From Pseudomonas sp. B21_DOA (lineage in GTDB: Bacteria; Pseudomonadota; Gammaproteobacteria; Pseudomonadales; Pseudomonadaceae), in contig CP086683.1 in assembly GCA_030544685.1 (NCBI GenBank), positions 5,270,001 through 5,334,000 of the forward strand: a DNA stretch of 64,000 nucleotides, read 5' to 3'. The notes under the pieces were generated by a model. It saw only the letters and a program-made list of their open reading frames with translations. It was not told the DNA's origin and ran no database searches. Positions 18,835-30,022 of the stretch are shown one piece after another. Position numbers and translations under genes: made by a program. How positions within the stretch are numbered: position 1 is the first letter of the stretch; every line of letters begins with the position of its first letter.

Positions 18835-20576
18835 ATGGTCTTTTCCCTGAAAAAACTGGCCGCTGCCACGCTCGTCATGGCCAGCCTCACCGCGTTTACC
18901 AGCGCCGCACAAGCAAACATCACTGCCGAGCAAAGCGCAGCGATCCTGAAATCCTTCGACGGCAAGAGCTTGACGGATTTCCGCAGCTTCCTTGGCAGCC
19001 TGGCGAAAAGCGACCTGGCCAAGACGGATAAACTCACCCCGTCCATCAGCGCCTTCCTCGACAACAAGACCCTGAACGCCGAACAGCAGAATGAAATTCA
19101 CCGTCTGCTGGGCATTTATACCCGCGTGAAATATGGCAAGGCCGCGCTGGAAACCCTGCGCCAACTCGTCGAGATCCCGACCTTCCGCAAGGACGGCGTG
19201 GAGCAACACGACAACCCGGAATTCATCAAGATCGCCGGCGAGATCCAAAAGCTCGCTGAATCCTTCGGGTTGAAATTCCGCAACATCGATAACCGTGTCT
19301 ACGAAATTTCTCTGGACGGTAAAGGCGACGAGGTCGTCGGCATTCATGCCCACGCCGATGTGGTGCCAGTGACTCCGGAAAATTGGGTGCTGAAGGACGG
19401 CACCAAACTCGACCCGTTCAAAGTCACGCTGATTGGCGATCGCATGTACGGTCGCGGCACCGAGGATGACAAAGAACGCTATCGTCGTCGCGCTGTACGC
19501 CATGAAAGTGATCAAGGACGAGAAGCTGCCTCTGGCGCGCAACTTCAAACTGCTGGTCGACACCACCGAAGAAACCAGCGGCGACGCTATTCCTTATTAC
19601 TTCGAGCGCAACCCGACGCCAACCTACAACATGGCGCTGGACGGCGGTTATCCCGTGGTAATCGCCGAAAAAGGTTACGGCACTGTCATGGCTAACTTTG
19701 CCAAACGCAAAGGTGAAGGCAACGGTGCGGAAATCGTTTCGATGACTGGCGGCAAAGCGACCAACCAGATCCCATCGGCTTCGGTGGTCACGCTGGTAAC
19801 CGACAAGCCAGCCGAGCTCGCCGCCAGTCTGCAAAAGGCCGGCGACGCTTATGCCAAGGCCAACGGCGGCGATTTCGAAGTCGCGGCAAAGGTTGATGGC
19901 GAAGACGTCAAACTGACCGTGACGGGAGTTTCTGCGCACTCCTCCGAACCAGAGTCCGGCGTCAACCCGGTCGCGCGGATGCTGAGCTTCATCAACAGCC
20001 TGGACGGCAAAGTCGCGCTCAAGCACAACCAGTTCACCGACGCCGCACGTTATGCCGATGAAAACTGGGGCCTGGATTATCTGGGCAAAAAACTTGGCGT
20101 GGGCTTCTCCGACTCGTTCATGGGTCCGCTGACCACCTCGCTGACCTACGTCGGCGAAGATGACAAAGCCTTCAAGCTGGCGGTGAACCTGCGCGTACCG
20201 AAGGGCAAATCTCCGGAAAAGCTCAAGACTGAGATCGCTGAGAAACTGGATGCCTGGAGCAAGAAGACTCACGTTGCCGTGGCGTTCGATTACTCGGTGG
20301 CAGAGACCGATGTATCGCAACCCCGAGGGTGAGTGGGTCAAGGCGCTGCTTGCCGTGGCCAGCGAAAACCTCGGCATGAAGTCGGAATTCGGTACTTCCG
20401 CTGGTGCGACGTCGGTTCACGAATTGCCGAACGGCGTGCAATTCGGCCTGGCGCGACCTGAAGCCAAATACACCGGCCACACCGATGGCGAGTTCAAGAC
20501 CGTCGAGCAGTTCCTGCTGGATCTGCAGATCGTCACGGAAATGATGGGCCGTGTCGGGCAATTGCCGAAGCTGTAA
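18835..20576 (+). pseudogene. M20/M25/M40 family dipeptidase, frame broken by two one-base insertions
   Basis: An exported metallopeptidase. The signal peptide covers about residues 1-27 (basic start, then a leucine/alanine core ending A-Q-A). H-A-H-A-D-V-V-P-V and G-R-G-T-E-D-D-K carry zinc ligands, and D-T-T-E-E-T-S-G supplies the catalytic Glu. Frame is lost at 19471-19473, where AAAG should be AAG, and again at 20306, where an extra A sits before CCGATGTAT. Removing both gives 579 aa, typical of PepV-like enzymes. The upstream TTG at 18814 is not favoured; AGGA lies 12 bp before the ATG. It probably degrades periplasmic peptides. Confidence 0.87.
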
Positions 20577-20617
20577 AGCTCTGCCTGAGCCCGATCATTG
20601 ATAACCGGGCTCAAAAT

Positions 20618-20647
20618 AAAAAAGGACCTGTGAAAAGGTCCTTTTTT
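20618..20647 (+). terminator. Terminator after the M20 peptidase gene
   Basis: An AAAAAAGGACCT / AGGTCCTTTTTT hairpin with a short GTGAAA loop, 40 bp after the stop codon. An imperfect GAGCCCG / CGGGCTC hairpin precedes it. Confidence 0.85.
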
Positions 20648-20673
20648 ATTGCCGCCGCAAAACGCGCACAAAC

Positions 20674-20705
20674 AAAAACGCCGATCATCACTGATCGGCG
20701 TTTTT
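20674..20705 (-). terminator. Terminator of the tRNA operon
   Basis: An ACGCCGATCA / TGATCGGCGT stem flanked by A and T runs lies just past the 3' end of the last tRNA-Gly on the minus strand. Confidence 0.85.
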
Positions 20706-20712
20706 GTGAAAT

Positions 20713-20788
<76 letters not shown>

Positions 20789-20791
20789 AAA

Positions 20792-20867
20792 TGGCGTCCC
20801 CTAGGGGACTCGAACCCCTGTTACCGCCGTGAAAGGGCGGTGTCCTAGGCCACTAGACGAAGGGGAC
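20792..20867 (-). tRNA. tRNA-Glu (TTC)
   Basis: A 76-nt cloverleaf with encoded CCA. It starts GTCCCCTTCGTCTAGTGG and has anticodon TTC in the loop CTTTCAC. It lies three bases upstream of tRNA-Gly. It differs from the copy at 21050 by one D-loop base (GGCC against GGTC in coding sense). Confidence 0.97.
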
Positions 20868-20971
20868 ACGCTACCCGGAACACATGGTGTGTGTTTCGGT
20901 GTCCAGATCCGCATCCGAAGACTTGGTTCTGGTTTCACTCAGCACCGCCCGAAAGCGCTGCTGTTTAAAAT

Positions 20972-21047
<76 letters not shown>

Positions 21048-21049
21048 AT

Positions 21050-21125
21050 TGGCGTCCCCTAGGGGACTCGAACCCCTGTTACCGCCGTGAAAGGGCGGTG
21101 TCCTAGACCACTAGACGAAGGGGAC
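21050..21125 (-). tRNA. tRNA-Glu (TTC), second copy, first in the operon
   Basis: A 76-nt gene with anticodon TTC and encoded CCA, two bases upstream of tRNA-Gly. A strong promoter is visible about 60 bp upstream on the minus strand. Confidence 0.97.
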
Positions 21126-21186
21126 ACACTACAACATTCACTCCCTGCCGCGTTTCGCTGTGTGCTTTACGCTGCAAGTGGCGCGC

Positions 21187-21215
21187 ATTCTATGGATGGA
21201 TTGAGGGGTCGTCAA
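21187..21215 (-). promoter_or_regulatory. Sigma70 promoter of the tRNA Glu-Gly array
   Basis: On the minus strand TTGACG, 17 bp, then TAGAAT, followed by a GC-rich GCGCGCC discriminator, the typical signature of a stringently controlled stable-RNA promoter. An A/T-rich stretch (about 21222-21245) just upstream could serve as an UP element. In the remaining stretch to 21496, before the next gene, I see only a short leader and nothing else recognisable. Confidence 0.8.
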
Positions 21216-21496
21216 CCCCCTGATATAAATTTATTTAAATCAATGACTTCGACCTGGATTACGGGCCGCGTAGGGCTTTTCCGTCGTTCGAAACCTGACG
21301 CCTATATTCCGCCACTCGCCAAGACGTTATAGTCACCGCACAGTGATGGCAATCTGCACATCCAGCGCCAGCATTCATCTATACAGCCGGCGGCCGATAC
21401 AGATTGCAGCAGCCGATCAAACCCGTCGAGCGGCGCTAGGCGCCTAAATGCCCAGCCACTACACTCGCATGCGAACCCTATAAAGAGGTCTTACCG

Positions 21497-22267
21497 GTGA
21501 CACCACTCATGATCACCCTGCTAGTCGTAGCCGGGATCGCAATTCTGATCGCCATTGGCTACATGAACCATGTGGTGGAAAACAACAAACTGGAGAAGGC
21601 CCGCACCAAAGTCGAACTCAACGACCGCCTGCGCCGCTGCGGCGAACTGACCGAAACCTTCCCTGGCCAGTTCATGACCCCAGCGCTCAAGCTGCTGCTG
21701 ACCCGCCTGGAACTCAACGTCTGCCAGCGCCTGCTCAATCTGGAAAAGACCAGCGCAACCACCAAGGCCCGCATCACCGAACTCAGCGCACTTGTAGCCC
21801 AGGGCGAATCGATCCCGGTGAACAACCCGCCCGCGCCGATCCTGACCGAAGCCAAAGCCAAAGACGTGCGCTTCCTCCTCGAAGCCCTGCACGGCCAGAT
21901 CACCCGCGCCGCCCACGACGGTTTCCTGCCACCGAACGAAGCCAAACAATGGATTCGCGAGGTGCGCCACATCCTCGTGCTGCTGCACATCGAATTCTTC
22001 AACAACCTCGGCCAACAGTCCCTGCAACAAAACCAACCCGGCCAGGCCCGCCTCGCCTTCGAACGCGGCGTGCAATATCTGCGCAAGCAGCAGGACCCGC
22101 AGATGTATGCCGAGCAACTGCAATACCTGGAAAAACTCCTCGCCCGAGCCAACGCCCAGGTCATGGACAAGATTGCCCCGGTGGAAGGTGAAGAAAACCA
22201 ACTGACCGCCGGTTTGAAGGATGTCGAAGCCGATGCGGACTGGAAGAAGAAAGTGATTTACGACTGA
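21497..22267 (+). CDS. Conserved hypothetical membrane-anchored protein
   Basis: A 256-residue protein with one N-terminal membrane helix (about 5-23) and a long, charged, helix-rich soluble part. A segment near 175-215 reads like a TPR-type helical hairpin (Q-A-R-L-A-F-E-R-G-V-Q-Y-L). Translation starts at GTG 21497, with GAGG about 10 bp upstream. It is monocistronic and followed by a terminator. I recognise it only as a Pseudomonas-conserved hypothetical; no function can be assigned. Confidence 0.75.
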   Translation: MTPLMITLLVVAGIAILIAIGYMNHVVENNKLEKARTKVELNDRLRRCGELTETFPGQFMTPALKLLLTRLELNVCQRLLNLEKTSATTKARITELSALVAQGESIPVNNPPAPILTEAKAKDVRFLLEALHGQITRAAHDGFLPPNEAKQWIREVRHILVLLHIEFFNNLGQQSLQQNQPGQARLAFERGVQYLRKQQDPQMYAEQLQYLEKLLARANAQVMDKIAPVEGEENQLTAGLKDVEADADWKKKVIYD

Positions 22268-22286
22268 GTCGGCGATGCTGGTAAAG

Positions 22287-22313
22287 AAGCCACCTTCATG
22301 GGTGGCTTTTTTG
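22287..22313 (+). terminator. Terminator after the hypothetical gene
   Basis: An AAGCCACC / GGTGGCTT stem with a TTCATG loop, followed by six T. Confidence 0.85.
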
Positions 22314-22349
22314 TGGGTGACTTGAAAGAGGATGTGAATTGAAGACCGC

Positions 22350-22521
22350 TTTCGCGAGCAGGCTCGCTCCCACATCGGGAAGCAGTGTTCTCAGGTAAAA
22401 ATCGGTCGGCTGGCAGGCCGCCTTCGCTGGCAAGCCAGCTCCCACAGAACAGCAAAAGCAAAACCGGGCCATACCCACGCGTCGAAGCCGAGAACCTGGT
22501 CGGCCCAAAGGCCGCCAAGGC
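22350..22521. repeat. Two REP units plus a fragment of the ~360-bp dispersed repeat
   Basis: TTCGCGAGCAGGCTCGCTCC near 22351 and the variant TTCGCTGGCAAGCCAGCTCC near 22423 lie in the same orientation. The segment 22490-22521 resembles the right end of the dispersed repeat found at 15066 and 31441 (GAACCTGGTCGGCCCAAAGG). It lies between convergent genes. Confidence 0.75.
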
Positions 22522-24488
22522 TCAAAGCCGAAAATGCCCAACCATCGAGCGCAACTCGCCGCCCAACTGCGCCAGCTCAACGCTCGAAGCCGCATTCCCG
22601 CGCATCGCCACGGAAGAGTGATCCGCGCTCGCACGAATCTGCGTAACACTGCGGTTGATCTCCTCCGCCACCGAACTCTGCTCCTCCGCCGCCGCCGCGA
22701 TCTGCTGATTCATCTGCTGAATCAACGACACCGCCGCGGCAATACTCCCCAGCGCACTCTCGGTCTGCAACGCATCGCTGACCGCCAGCTTCACCAGCTC
22801 GCCACTGCTGCGAATCTGCTGCACCGAAGACTGCGCCGCCGCGCGCAGGGCACTGACCAAGCGCTCGATCTCCTCGGTCGACTGCTGCGTGCGCCGCGCC
22901 AGCGCACGCACCTCATCGGCCACCACCGCAAACCCCCTGCCCTGCTCCCCGGCCCGCGCCGCTTCGATCGCTGCGTTCAGCGCCAACAGATTGGTCTGCT
23001 CGGCCACGCTCTTGATCACCTCCAGCACCGTGCCGATATTCTGAATCTCGGCGCTGAGGCTCTCGATGCTGGAACTGGCAGACGTCGCCGAATCCGCCAA
23101 CTGCTCGATCCGCGCCATGCTTTGGCGCACCACCTGCTGGCCGCTCTCGACTTTGTCATCCGCCGTCTGCGCCGCCAGCGCCGCTTCTTCGGCATTGCGC
23201 GCGACGTCATGTACCGTGGCGGTCATCTGGTTCATGGCCGTGGCGACCTGCTCGGTTTCCTCCTTCTGGCTGTTGACCTCCAGATTGGTCTGCTCGGTCA
23301 CCGCAGACAGCGATTGTGCGGAGCCGGCCAGTCGCTCGATACCGGCCTGCAAGCCACTGACAATCGTGCCGAGACCGGCGGCCATCTGCTGCATCGCCAA
23401 CATCAGCTGCCCCATTTCATCGCGCCGCGTCACCTCGACCTTCGCCGTCAGATCACCCGCAGCAATCTGCTGCGCCACGCGAATCACACTGCGCAGCGGC
23501 GCAACGATCAGGCGCGTGATTACCCACGCAGCTAGCAATCCGACCAACAAGGCCAGCGCCGAAGAGCCAATGATCAACACCGTGTTCTTTTTCAGCTCCG
23601 CCTGCATCGCAGCATCTTCGGCGACATAGGCCTGATTGACCCGGTCCACCACTTGCGCCGCGCGCTGATGCAGTTGGTCATAAACCGTTTTTCTTGCGCC
23701 AGCAAACCGGTGTATTCAGCCAGTTTCTCGTTGAATCCAGCGATATGTCCCGAGACTTCATTGAGCACGGTCAGATAGCCCTCGTCCTTGACCGTGGTTT
23801 TCAGCGCCTCGGCCTGCTCCTGTGCTTGCGCCGCCTGCTCGATGTTGCCTTGACCGGCATTGTCGGCATCGCCCTTGCGGCTCTGATCCAGACGCACGCG
23901 CGCTTCGTTCATCGCCTGCAACATCAGTCGCGAGACCTGACTGACCTGATTGGCCTGTTCGATGAACTGGGCGCCGTCCTTGCCCTCGGTGTCTTTCAAT
24001 GTGTAGGCGCCATCATCGGCGAGCCCGCTCTGCAACACATCGAGGTTATTGGCCACGCTGGACACCGACCAACTGGCCATTTCCAACGCAAGATCCTTGG
24101 CCTGACTCAGCGAGACAAACTCATCGAATGCCTTGCGATACGCGCCCAGCGCTTGCTCGACATCGTTCATCACCGGCACATTGGCCGGCGTTCGCGCCCT
24201 GAGCTCACCGGCGAGGACAACCAACCCATCGACGCCTTCACGCAAGGCATCGGCAGTTTTCCGATTGCTACGCAGCGCGTACTCCTGCTCGAGCAGGCGC
24301 ACATTCAGCAACCCGCTGTTGAGCGCGGACATCTGCTTCAATCCGTCGAAACGCAGACTGATCGTTTGCAGGGACCAGACGCCAATCGCCGCGACCAGTG
24401 CAGTCAACAGCAAAACCAGCACAAATCCGATACCCAGTTTTTTCGCCATACCGAGGTTGGCAAAACGTCCTTGCACGGCCGAAATCAT
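22522..24488 (-). pseudogene. Methyl-accepting chemotaxis protein with a helical periplasmic sensor, frame broken by a one-base deletion
   Basis: The N-terminal half, from the ATG at 24488, has a membrane helix (about 17-38) and an approximately 245-residue all-helical periplasmic domain that looks like a helical bimodular (HBM) sensor. Frame is lost at a five-T run (23688-23692; six restores it). The rest has the second helix, HAMP, and the signalling hairpin [19 protein letters not shown]. Restored length is 655 aa. HBM receptors known from Pseudomonas (McpS, McpQ) bind organic acids; the ligand here is unknown. Probably functional in the organism. Confidence 0.9.
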
Positions 24489-24596
24489 TGCGCGTAGTCC
24501 CCTGCCAAAGTCTGTTGCCGAAGATTCGCAACGGGCCCGAACCAGCACAAGTCTCGGGCGTCGGAATAATGGCAAAAAGCTACGCCCGCGTCGTTT

Positions 24597-25998
24597 TCAG
24601 AATGCTGGAGGTCGATCCGCGCAGGTATTGCGAAGAAACTGCCGGGCCCGTGGGTCACAGGCACAAGCCACATTGATGCGATGCCAATCACCCGCCTCGC
24701 CGCTGGGACTGAAGGCATCTGCTGCCGATAACTCCAGCCCGCAATGCTGAGCCTGGCTGCGCACCAATGCTTGATCCTTCAATCGTGCCCGCGCCCAGAT
24801 GAACAGTCCGCCAACCGGCTTGCCGAACACTTCCCACTCGGCATCTTCCAGGGCCTGCAAGGCCGCTGCGCGATCGGCATTCAAGCGCTGGCGCTGACGT
24901 TGTACCAGTTTGCGATAGGCGCCGGTCGCCATCAGCCTCGCCAGCACCGCCTCAGCCAGTCTCGAACAGCCCATGCCGCTGATCATCTTGACCTCGGCCA
25001 GGCGCGTCAGCAGGTGGCTGTCTGCCAGAACAAAGCCGACGCGCAACGAACTGCTCAGTGTCTTGGAAAAGCTGCCCACGTAAATGACCCGGCCCTCATG
25101 ATCCAGCGCCGCCAGCCGCGTACCGTTGCCGGTGTGCAGGTCAGCGTAGACATCATCCTCAATCACCTGCAGATCGTAGCGCTTGCTCAACTGCACAATG
25201 CGCTGGGCCACGGCGGGCGTCAGGCAACTGCCGGTGGGATTGTGATGATGACTGCCGATGAACAGGGCGCCGGGACGAAACTGACGAAGTACCGATTCAA
25301 GCATTTCGACATCTGGCCCGTTCGATGTACGGCGCACTTCGAGCATCCGTATGCCGTGCATGCGCAAGAGGTCAAACAACGGTGCATGACCGGGCGTTTC
25401 CACCACCACACAATCGCCGGCCTTGAACAGGGTGCGGACAATCAGGTCCAGCGCATGACTGGCACCGCTGGTACTCATCAGCCGGCTGCTGCAGGCAGCA
25501 ATATTCAGCACTTTGAGGCGCCTGACAATTTGCTCGCGCAGCGCTGGCAGAGCCCAGCGGCGAGCTGTAATTGAACAGGCTGTCCATATCGGTGCGCGCG
25601 ACCTCACGCAACGCGTAGCTGAGGTCGTCGGGCTCGCGCCAGCTCGACGGCAAGCTGCCCTGCCCCAGTTTCAAGCGACCGCTCGCAGCACTGATCTCAC
25701 TGCACCAGGCATGGCGCCCCTCGAACCCGGCGAGTTCCGGATCTGCATCGCGCAGCGTCGGCGGCGCCGCAACGATAAAGCCGGAGCCCTGACGCGTGGT
25801 CAGGACACCCTGCGACACCAGGCGCTCGCAGGCCTCGACCACGCACGACTGGCTGAGCAGATTACCGCGGGCGATTTGCCGCACAGAGGGCAACCGCGTT
25901 GCAGGCGGGACGCCGCTTTGCACAATCCAGTCCGTCAGACCGTCGACAACCTGCTGCACGACCGGCACCATTGCCTGTCGGTCAATTCTCAGTTCCAT
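24597..25998 (-). pseudogene. MocR/PdxR-type regulator (GntR HTH fused to aminotransferase domain), frame broken by a one-base insertion
   Basis: From the ATG at 25998 a GntR-like DNA-binding domain (S-V-R-Q-I-A-R-G-N-L-L-S-Q-S-C-V-V-E-A) is followed by a type I aminotransferase-like domain. That domain includes the PLP-lysine segment G-S-F-S-K-T-L. Frame changes near 25551, where one extra base sits between C-T-G-G-G-C and C-T-G-C-C-A on the coding strand. Removal gives 466 aa, normal for MocR regulators. These proteins sense PLP-linked amino compounds. No obvious divergent target is present; the SDR gene lies 190 bp upstream on the same strand. Confidence 0.85.
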
Positions 25999-26143
25999 GA
26001 GCTCGCAAACTCCTGTCCGTTTTGCTGACAGCAGTAAATCACAGCCGCGCCGTCGAAGCTGTGCGACAAACGCGTCAAATGCAGCCGTTCTAACTCTTTG
26101 ATACACATTGTTTAACGGCATTCACGCCGCAGAGCGCGAGGCA

Positions 26144-26169
26144 CAAAAAACCCGCGCGAAGGCGGGTTC
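26144..26169 (-). terminator. Terminator of the SDR gene
   Basis: A minus-strand AACCCGCC-type stem with TTCGC loop and GCGGGTT is followed by a T6 run (A6 on the plus strand at 26145-26150), 20-45 bp past the SDR stop. Confidence 0.8.
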
Positions 26170-26187
26170 GTTGGATGAGGGCGAATG

Positions 26188-26949
26188 TCAAAACGCGGTC
26201 ACACCGCCGTCCACCGCCAGAGAGTGCCCGGTTGTGAATGCCGCGCCATCGCTGCACAGATACAGCACAGCACTGGCGATTTCTTCGACCTTGCCGATGC
26301 GTCCGACCGGGTGCATGGCGTTGGCGAATTCGCCCTTCTTCGGGTCGGCTTCGTAGGCGCGGCGGAACATGTCTGTATCGATTACCGCCGGGCACACAGC
26401 GTTGACGCGGATTTTCTTCTTCGCGTATTCGATCGCTGCCGACTTGGTCAGGCCGATCACCGCATGTTTCGACGCCGCGTAGATGCTCATCTTCGGCGCT
26501 GCACCCAGCCCGGCCACCGACGCCGTGTTGACGATCGCGCCACCGCCTTGGGCCAGCAGCAGCGGCAACTGATACTTCATGCACAGCCAGACGCCTTTGA
26601 CGTTGACGCCCATGATCGCGTCGAACTCGTCCAAAGAACCGTCGGCGAGTTTGCCTTTCTCGATTTCGATCCCGGCGTTGTTGAAGGCGTAGTCGAGACG
26701 CCCGTAGGTAGTGATCACCTCATCCATCAGATTTTTTACATCGCTTTCCAGCGTCACATCGCAGCGCACGAAGGACGCTTCGCCACCGGCTGTACGAATC
26801 AGCGCCACCGTGCCTTCGCCTCCAGCCGCGTCAAGGTCAGCCACCACCACTTTCAGGCCTTCGGCGGCAAACGCCAGGGCTGTCGCGCGACCGATGCCGT
26901 AGGCGGCTCCCGTGATTACAACCACCTGACCGGAAAATGTCATGCTCAT
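26188..26949 (-). CDS. SDR family NAD(P)-dependent oxidoreductase
   Basis: A 253-residue classical short-chain dehydrogenase. The cofactor motif T-G-A-A-Y-G-I-G lies at residues 13-20, N-N-A-G at 90-93, and the catalytic S144, Y157 and K161 (Y-A-A-S-K) are all present. An Asp near residue 38-40 after the second strand favours NAD over NADP. GAGGAC supports the start at 26949. It is monocistronic and divergent from the medium-chain reductase at 27183. The substrate is unknown. Confidence 0.93.
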   Translation of the reverse strand: MSMTFSGQVVVITGAAYGIGRATALAFAAEGLKVVVADLDAAGGEGTVALIRTAGGEASFVRCDVTLESDVKNLMDEVITTYGRLDYAFNNAGIEIEKGKLADGSLDEFDAIMGVNVKGVWLCMKYQLPLLLAQGGGAIVNTASVAGLGAAPKMSIYAASKHAVIGLTKSAAIEYAKKKIRVNAVCPAVIDTDMFRRAYEADPKKGEFANAMHPVGRIGKVEEIASAVLYLCSDGAAFTTGHSLAVDGGVTAF

Positions 26950-27182
26950 GGAGATGTCCTCGAATGCAAAAACTGGAGATGTTGCGTCGCAGCATAGCCA
27001 AGGGCGGCGAAAGCGCGTCAGCACTATGCAATCGCTGTTTACCGGCGCATGCGCTGCAGTGATGAAACCCGCCGCGTAACCATCACTGCACTGGATCGTC
27101 TCGCATTCGCCGTATCAGCCAACCTTGCGACATCGCCGTTGAAGAGCTATCAACAAGGCTTCCTTCCATTCGAGTGCCTGTC

Positions 27183-28187
27183 ATGACCAACCAGACCAAT
27201 CGCCAGTTCCTGCTCGCCAAACGCCCGGTGGGCGCCGCGACTCGCGAAACTTTCACTTACCAGGAAGTACCGGTCGGCGAGCCACAGGCGGGACAGATTC
27301 TGGTGAAAAACGAATACCTGTCCCTCGACCCCGCCATGCGCGGTTGGATGAACGAAGGCAAGTCCTACATCCCGCCGGTCGGTCTCGGTGAGGTCATGCG
27401 CGCACTGGGCGTGGGAAAAGTCATCGCCTCGAACCATCCTGGCTTCGCCGTCGGCGATTACGTTAACGGCGCCCTCGGTGTGCAGGATTATTTCCTCGGC
27501 GAGCCGCGCGGTTTTTATAAGGTCGACCCGAAACTCGCGCCATTGCCACGCTATCTGTCTGCACTGGGCATGACCGGCATGACCGCCTACTTCGCCCTGC
27601 TCGATGTCGGCGCACCGAAAGCCGGTGACACCGTGGTGCTATCCGGCGCGGCCGGTGCGGTGGGCAGCGCGGCCGGGCAGATCGCCAAAATCAAAGGCTG
27701 CCGCGTCGTTGGCATCGCCGGCGGGGCCGACAAGTGCAAATTCCTCATCGATGAGTTGGGCTTTGACGGCGCCATCGATTACAAGGCCGAAGATGTTGTG
27801 GCCGGACTCAAACGTGAATGCCCGAAAGGCGTGGACGTGTACTTCGATAACGTCGGCGGTGACATTCTCGACGCGGTGCTGAGCCGCTTGAACATGAAGG
27901 CGCGAGTGGTGATCTGCGGCGCGATCAGCCAGTACAACAATAAAGAAGCGGTCAAAGGCCCGGCCAATTACCTGTCACTGCTGGTCAATCGCGCGCGCAT
28001 GGAAGGTTTTGTGGTGATGGACTACGCCGCGCAGTTCGCCAGCGCCGCGCAGGAGATGGCCGGCTGGATGGCCAACGGGCAGCTCAAGAGCAAGGAAGAT
28101 GTGGTTGAAGGACTGGAGACGTTCCCGGAGACGCTGATGAAACTGTTCAACGGCGAGAACTTTGGCAAATTGGTGTTGAAGGTTTAA
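27183..28187 (+). CDS. NADP-dependent medium-chain oxidoreductase (CurA/YfmJ-like)
   Basis: A 334-residue zinc-free MDR protein of the leukotriene B4 dehydrogenase/alkenal reductase group. The nucleotide motif G-A-A-G-A-V-G-S lies near residues 155-162, and the C-terminal Y-F-D-N-V-G-G segment is characteristic. Such enzymes reduce the C=C bond of enals, enones or quinones with NADPH. I prefer the ATG at 27183; a GTG nine bases upstream is in frame. Confidence 0.93.
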   Translation: MTNQTNRQFLLAKRPVGAATRETFTYQEVPVGEPQAGQILVKNEYLSLDPAMRGWMNEGKSYIPPVGLGEVMRALGVGKVIASNHPGFAVGDYVNGALGVQDYFLGEPRGFYKVDPKLAPLPRYLSALGMTGMTAYFALLDVGAPKAGDTVVLSGAAGAVGSAAGQIAKIKGCRVVGIAGGADKCKFLIDELGFDGAIDYKAEDVVAGLKRECPKGVDVYFDNVGGDILDAVLSRLNMKARVVICGAISQYNNKEAVKGPANYLSLLVNRARMEGFVVMDYAAQFASAAQEMAGWMANGQLKSKEDVVEGLETFPETLMKLFNGENFGKLVLKV

Positions 28188-28203
28188 GGCAAGCCTGAAA
28201 CCA

Positions 28204-28294
28204 ATGTGGGAGCGAGCCTGCTCGCGAAAGCGGTGGATCAGTCGGTTATGATGCCGACTGACACTCCCCTTCGCGAGCAAGCTCGCTCCCACAG
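28204..28294. repeat. Inverted REP pair
   Basis: TGTGGGAGCGAGCCTGCTCG near 28205 and the inverse TTCGCGAGCAAGCTCGCTCC near 28270 are separated by about 40 bp. They lie between the convergent reductase gene and pyrF and could fold into one long hairpin. Confidence 0.87.
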
Positions 28295-28312
28295 TTGGAT
28301 CTTCAATAAGCT

Positions 28313-29011
<699 letters not shown>

Positions 29012-29239
29012 GGATGGGCTCTCAGGCTGGTCGAAAACGGCGCGCATTGTAGCGGAACCGGCGGCGGCGCGGCACCCGATGATCGGTAAATCGTCGCGCC
29101 GACCGTGATCAGCTTAGCCGGCGCGGTGAATGTGTCGACTCCGATACACAGCCGACACGCCCGCAACACGCACCGGGGTTAGCCTCGCCGGCGCAACACG
29201 TCCTTACAACAGCACTTCCCGCCTCCCGGCTGGACGCCT

Positions 29240-30022
29240 ATGCTGAAACCACCTCTGGTAGTGAACAGCCCCATGCCCAACGCCCCGACAACCGTGACGG
29301 ATGAAAGCAAAGACGACAAGCGCTGGAGCATCCGCGCTTTGATCGTCGACGACGACGTGCCGATCCGCGAGCTGATGATCGATTACCTCGCCCGTTTCAA
29401 CATTCACGCCAGCGGCGTCACCGACGGCGCGGCGATGCGCCAGGCGCTGCAGGGCGAACATTTCGACGTCATCGTCCTCGACCTGATGCTACCCGGCGAA
29501 GACGGTCTGTCGCTGTGTCGCTGGCTGCGCGCCGAATCGGACATCCCGATCCTGATGCTCACCGCCCGCTGCGAACCCACCGACCGCATCATCGGCCTGG
29601 AACTGGGCGCCGACGATTACATGGCCAAACCGTTCGAACCACGCGAACTGGTCGCCCGCATCCAGACCATCCTGCGCCGCGTGCGCGACGACCGCACTGA
29701 CCAGCGCGCGAACCTTCGCTTCGACAACTGGCGCCTCAACAGCGTCCTGCGCCAAGTGGTCGCCGACAACGGCCTGGTAGTGCCCTTGTCCAACGCCGAA
29801 TTCCGCCTGCTCTGGGTCTTTCTCGAACGCCCGCGCCGCGTGCTCAGCCGCGAACAATTGCTCGACGCCGCTCGCGGTCGCTCGATCGAAGCCTTCGACC
29901 GCAGCATCGACCTGCTGGTCTCGCGCCTGCGGCAAAAACTCGGCGACGATCCGAAAGCCCCGCAACTGATCAAGACCGTACGCGGCGAGGGTTACCTGTT
30001 CGACGCGCGGGACATCGGCTGA
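29240..30022 (+). CDS. OmpR family response regulator
   Basis: A 260-residue regulator. The receiver domain has acidic D-D-D near residues 37-39, the phospho-acceptor D81 (I-V-L-D-L-M-L-P-G) and the conserved K in Y-M-A-K-P-F; a winged-helix effector domain follows (about 155-250). The first 30 residues are a non-conserved extension, so translation may begin at the ATG at 29273. The stop overlaps the kinase ATG by one base, so the two form an operon. The stimulus and targets are unknown. Confidence 0.93.
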   Translation: MLKPPLVVNSPMPNAPTTVTDESKDDKRWSIRALIVDDDVPIRELMIDYLARFNIHASGVTDGAAMRQALQGEHFDVIVLDLMLPGEDGLSLCRWLRAESDIPILMLTARCEPTDRIIGLELGADDYMAKPFEPRELVARIQTILRRVRDDRTDQRANLRFDNWRLNSVLRQVVADNGLVVPLSNAEFRLLWVFLERPRRVLSREQLLDAARGRSIEAFDRSIDLLVSRLRQKLGDDPKAPQLIKTVRGEGYLFDARDIG

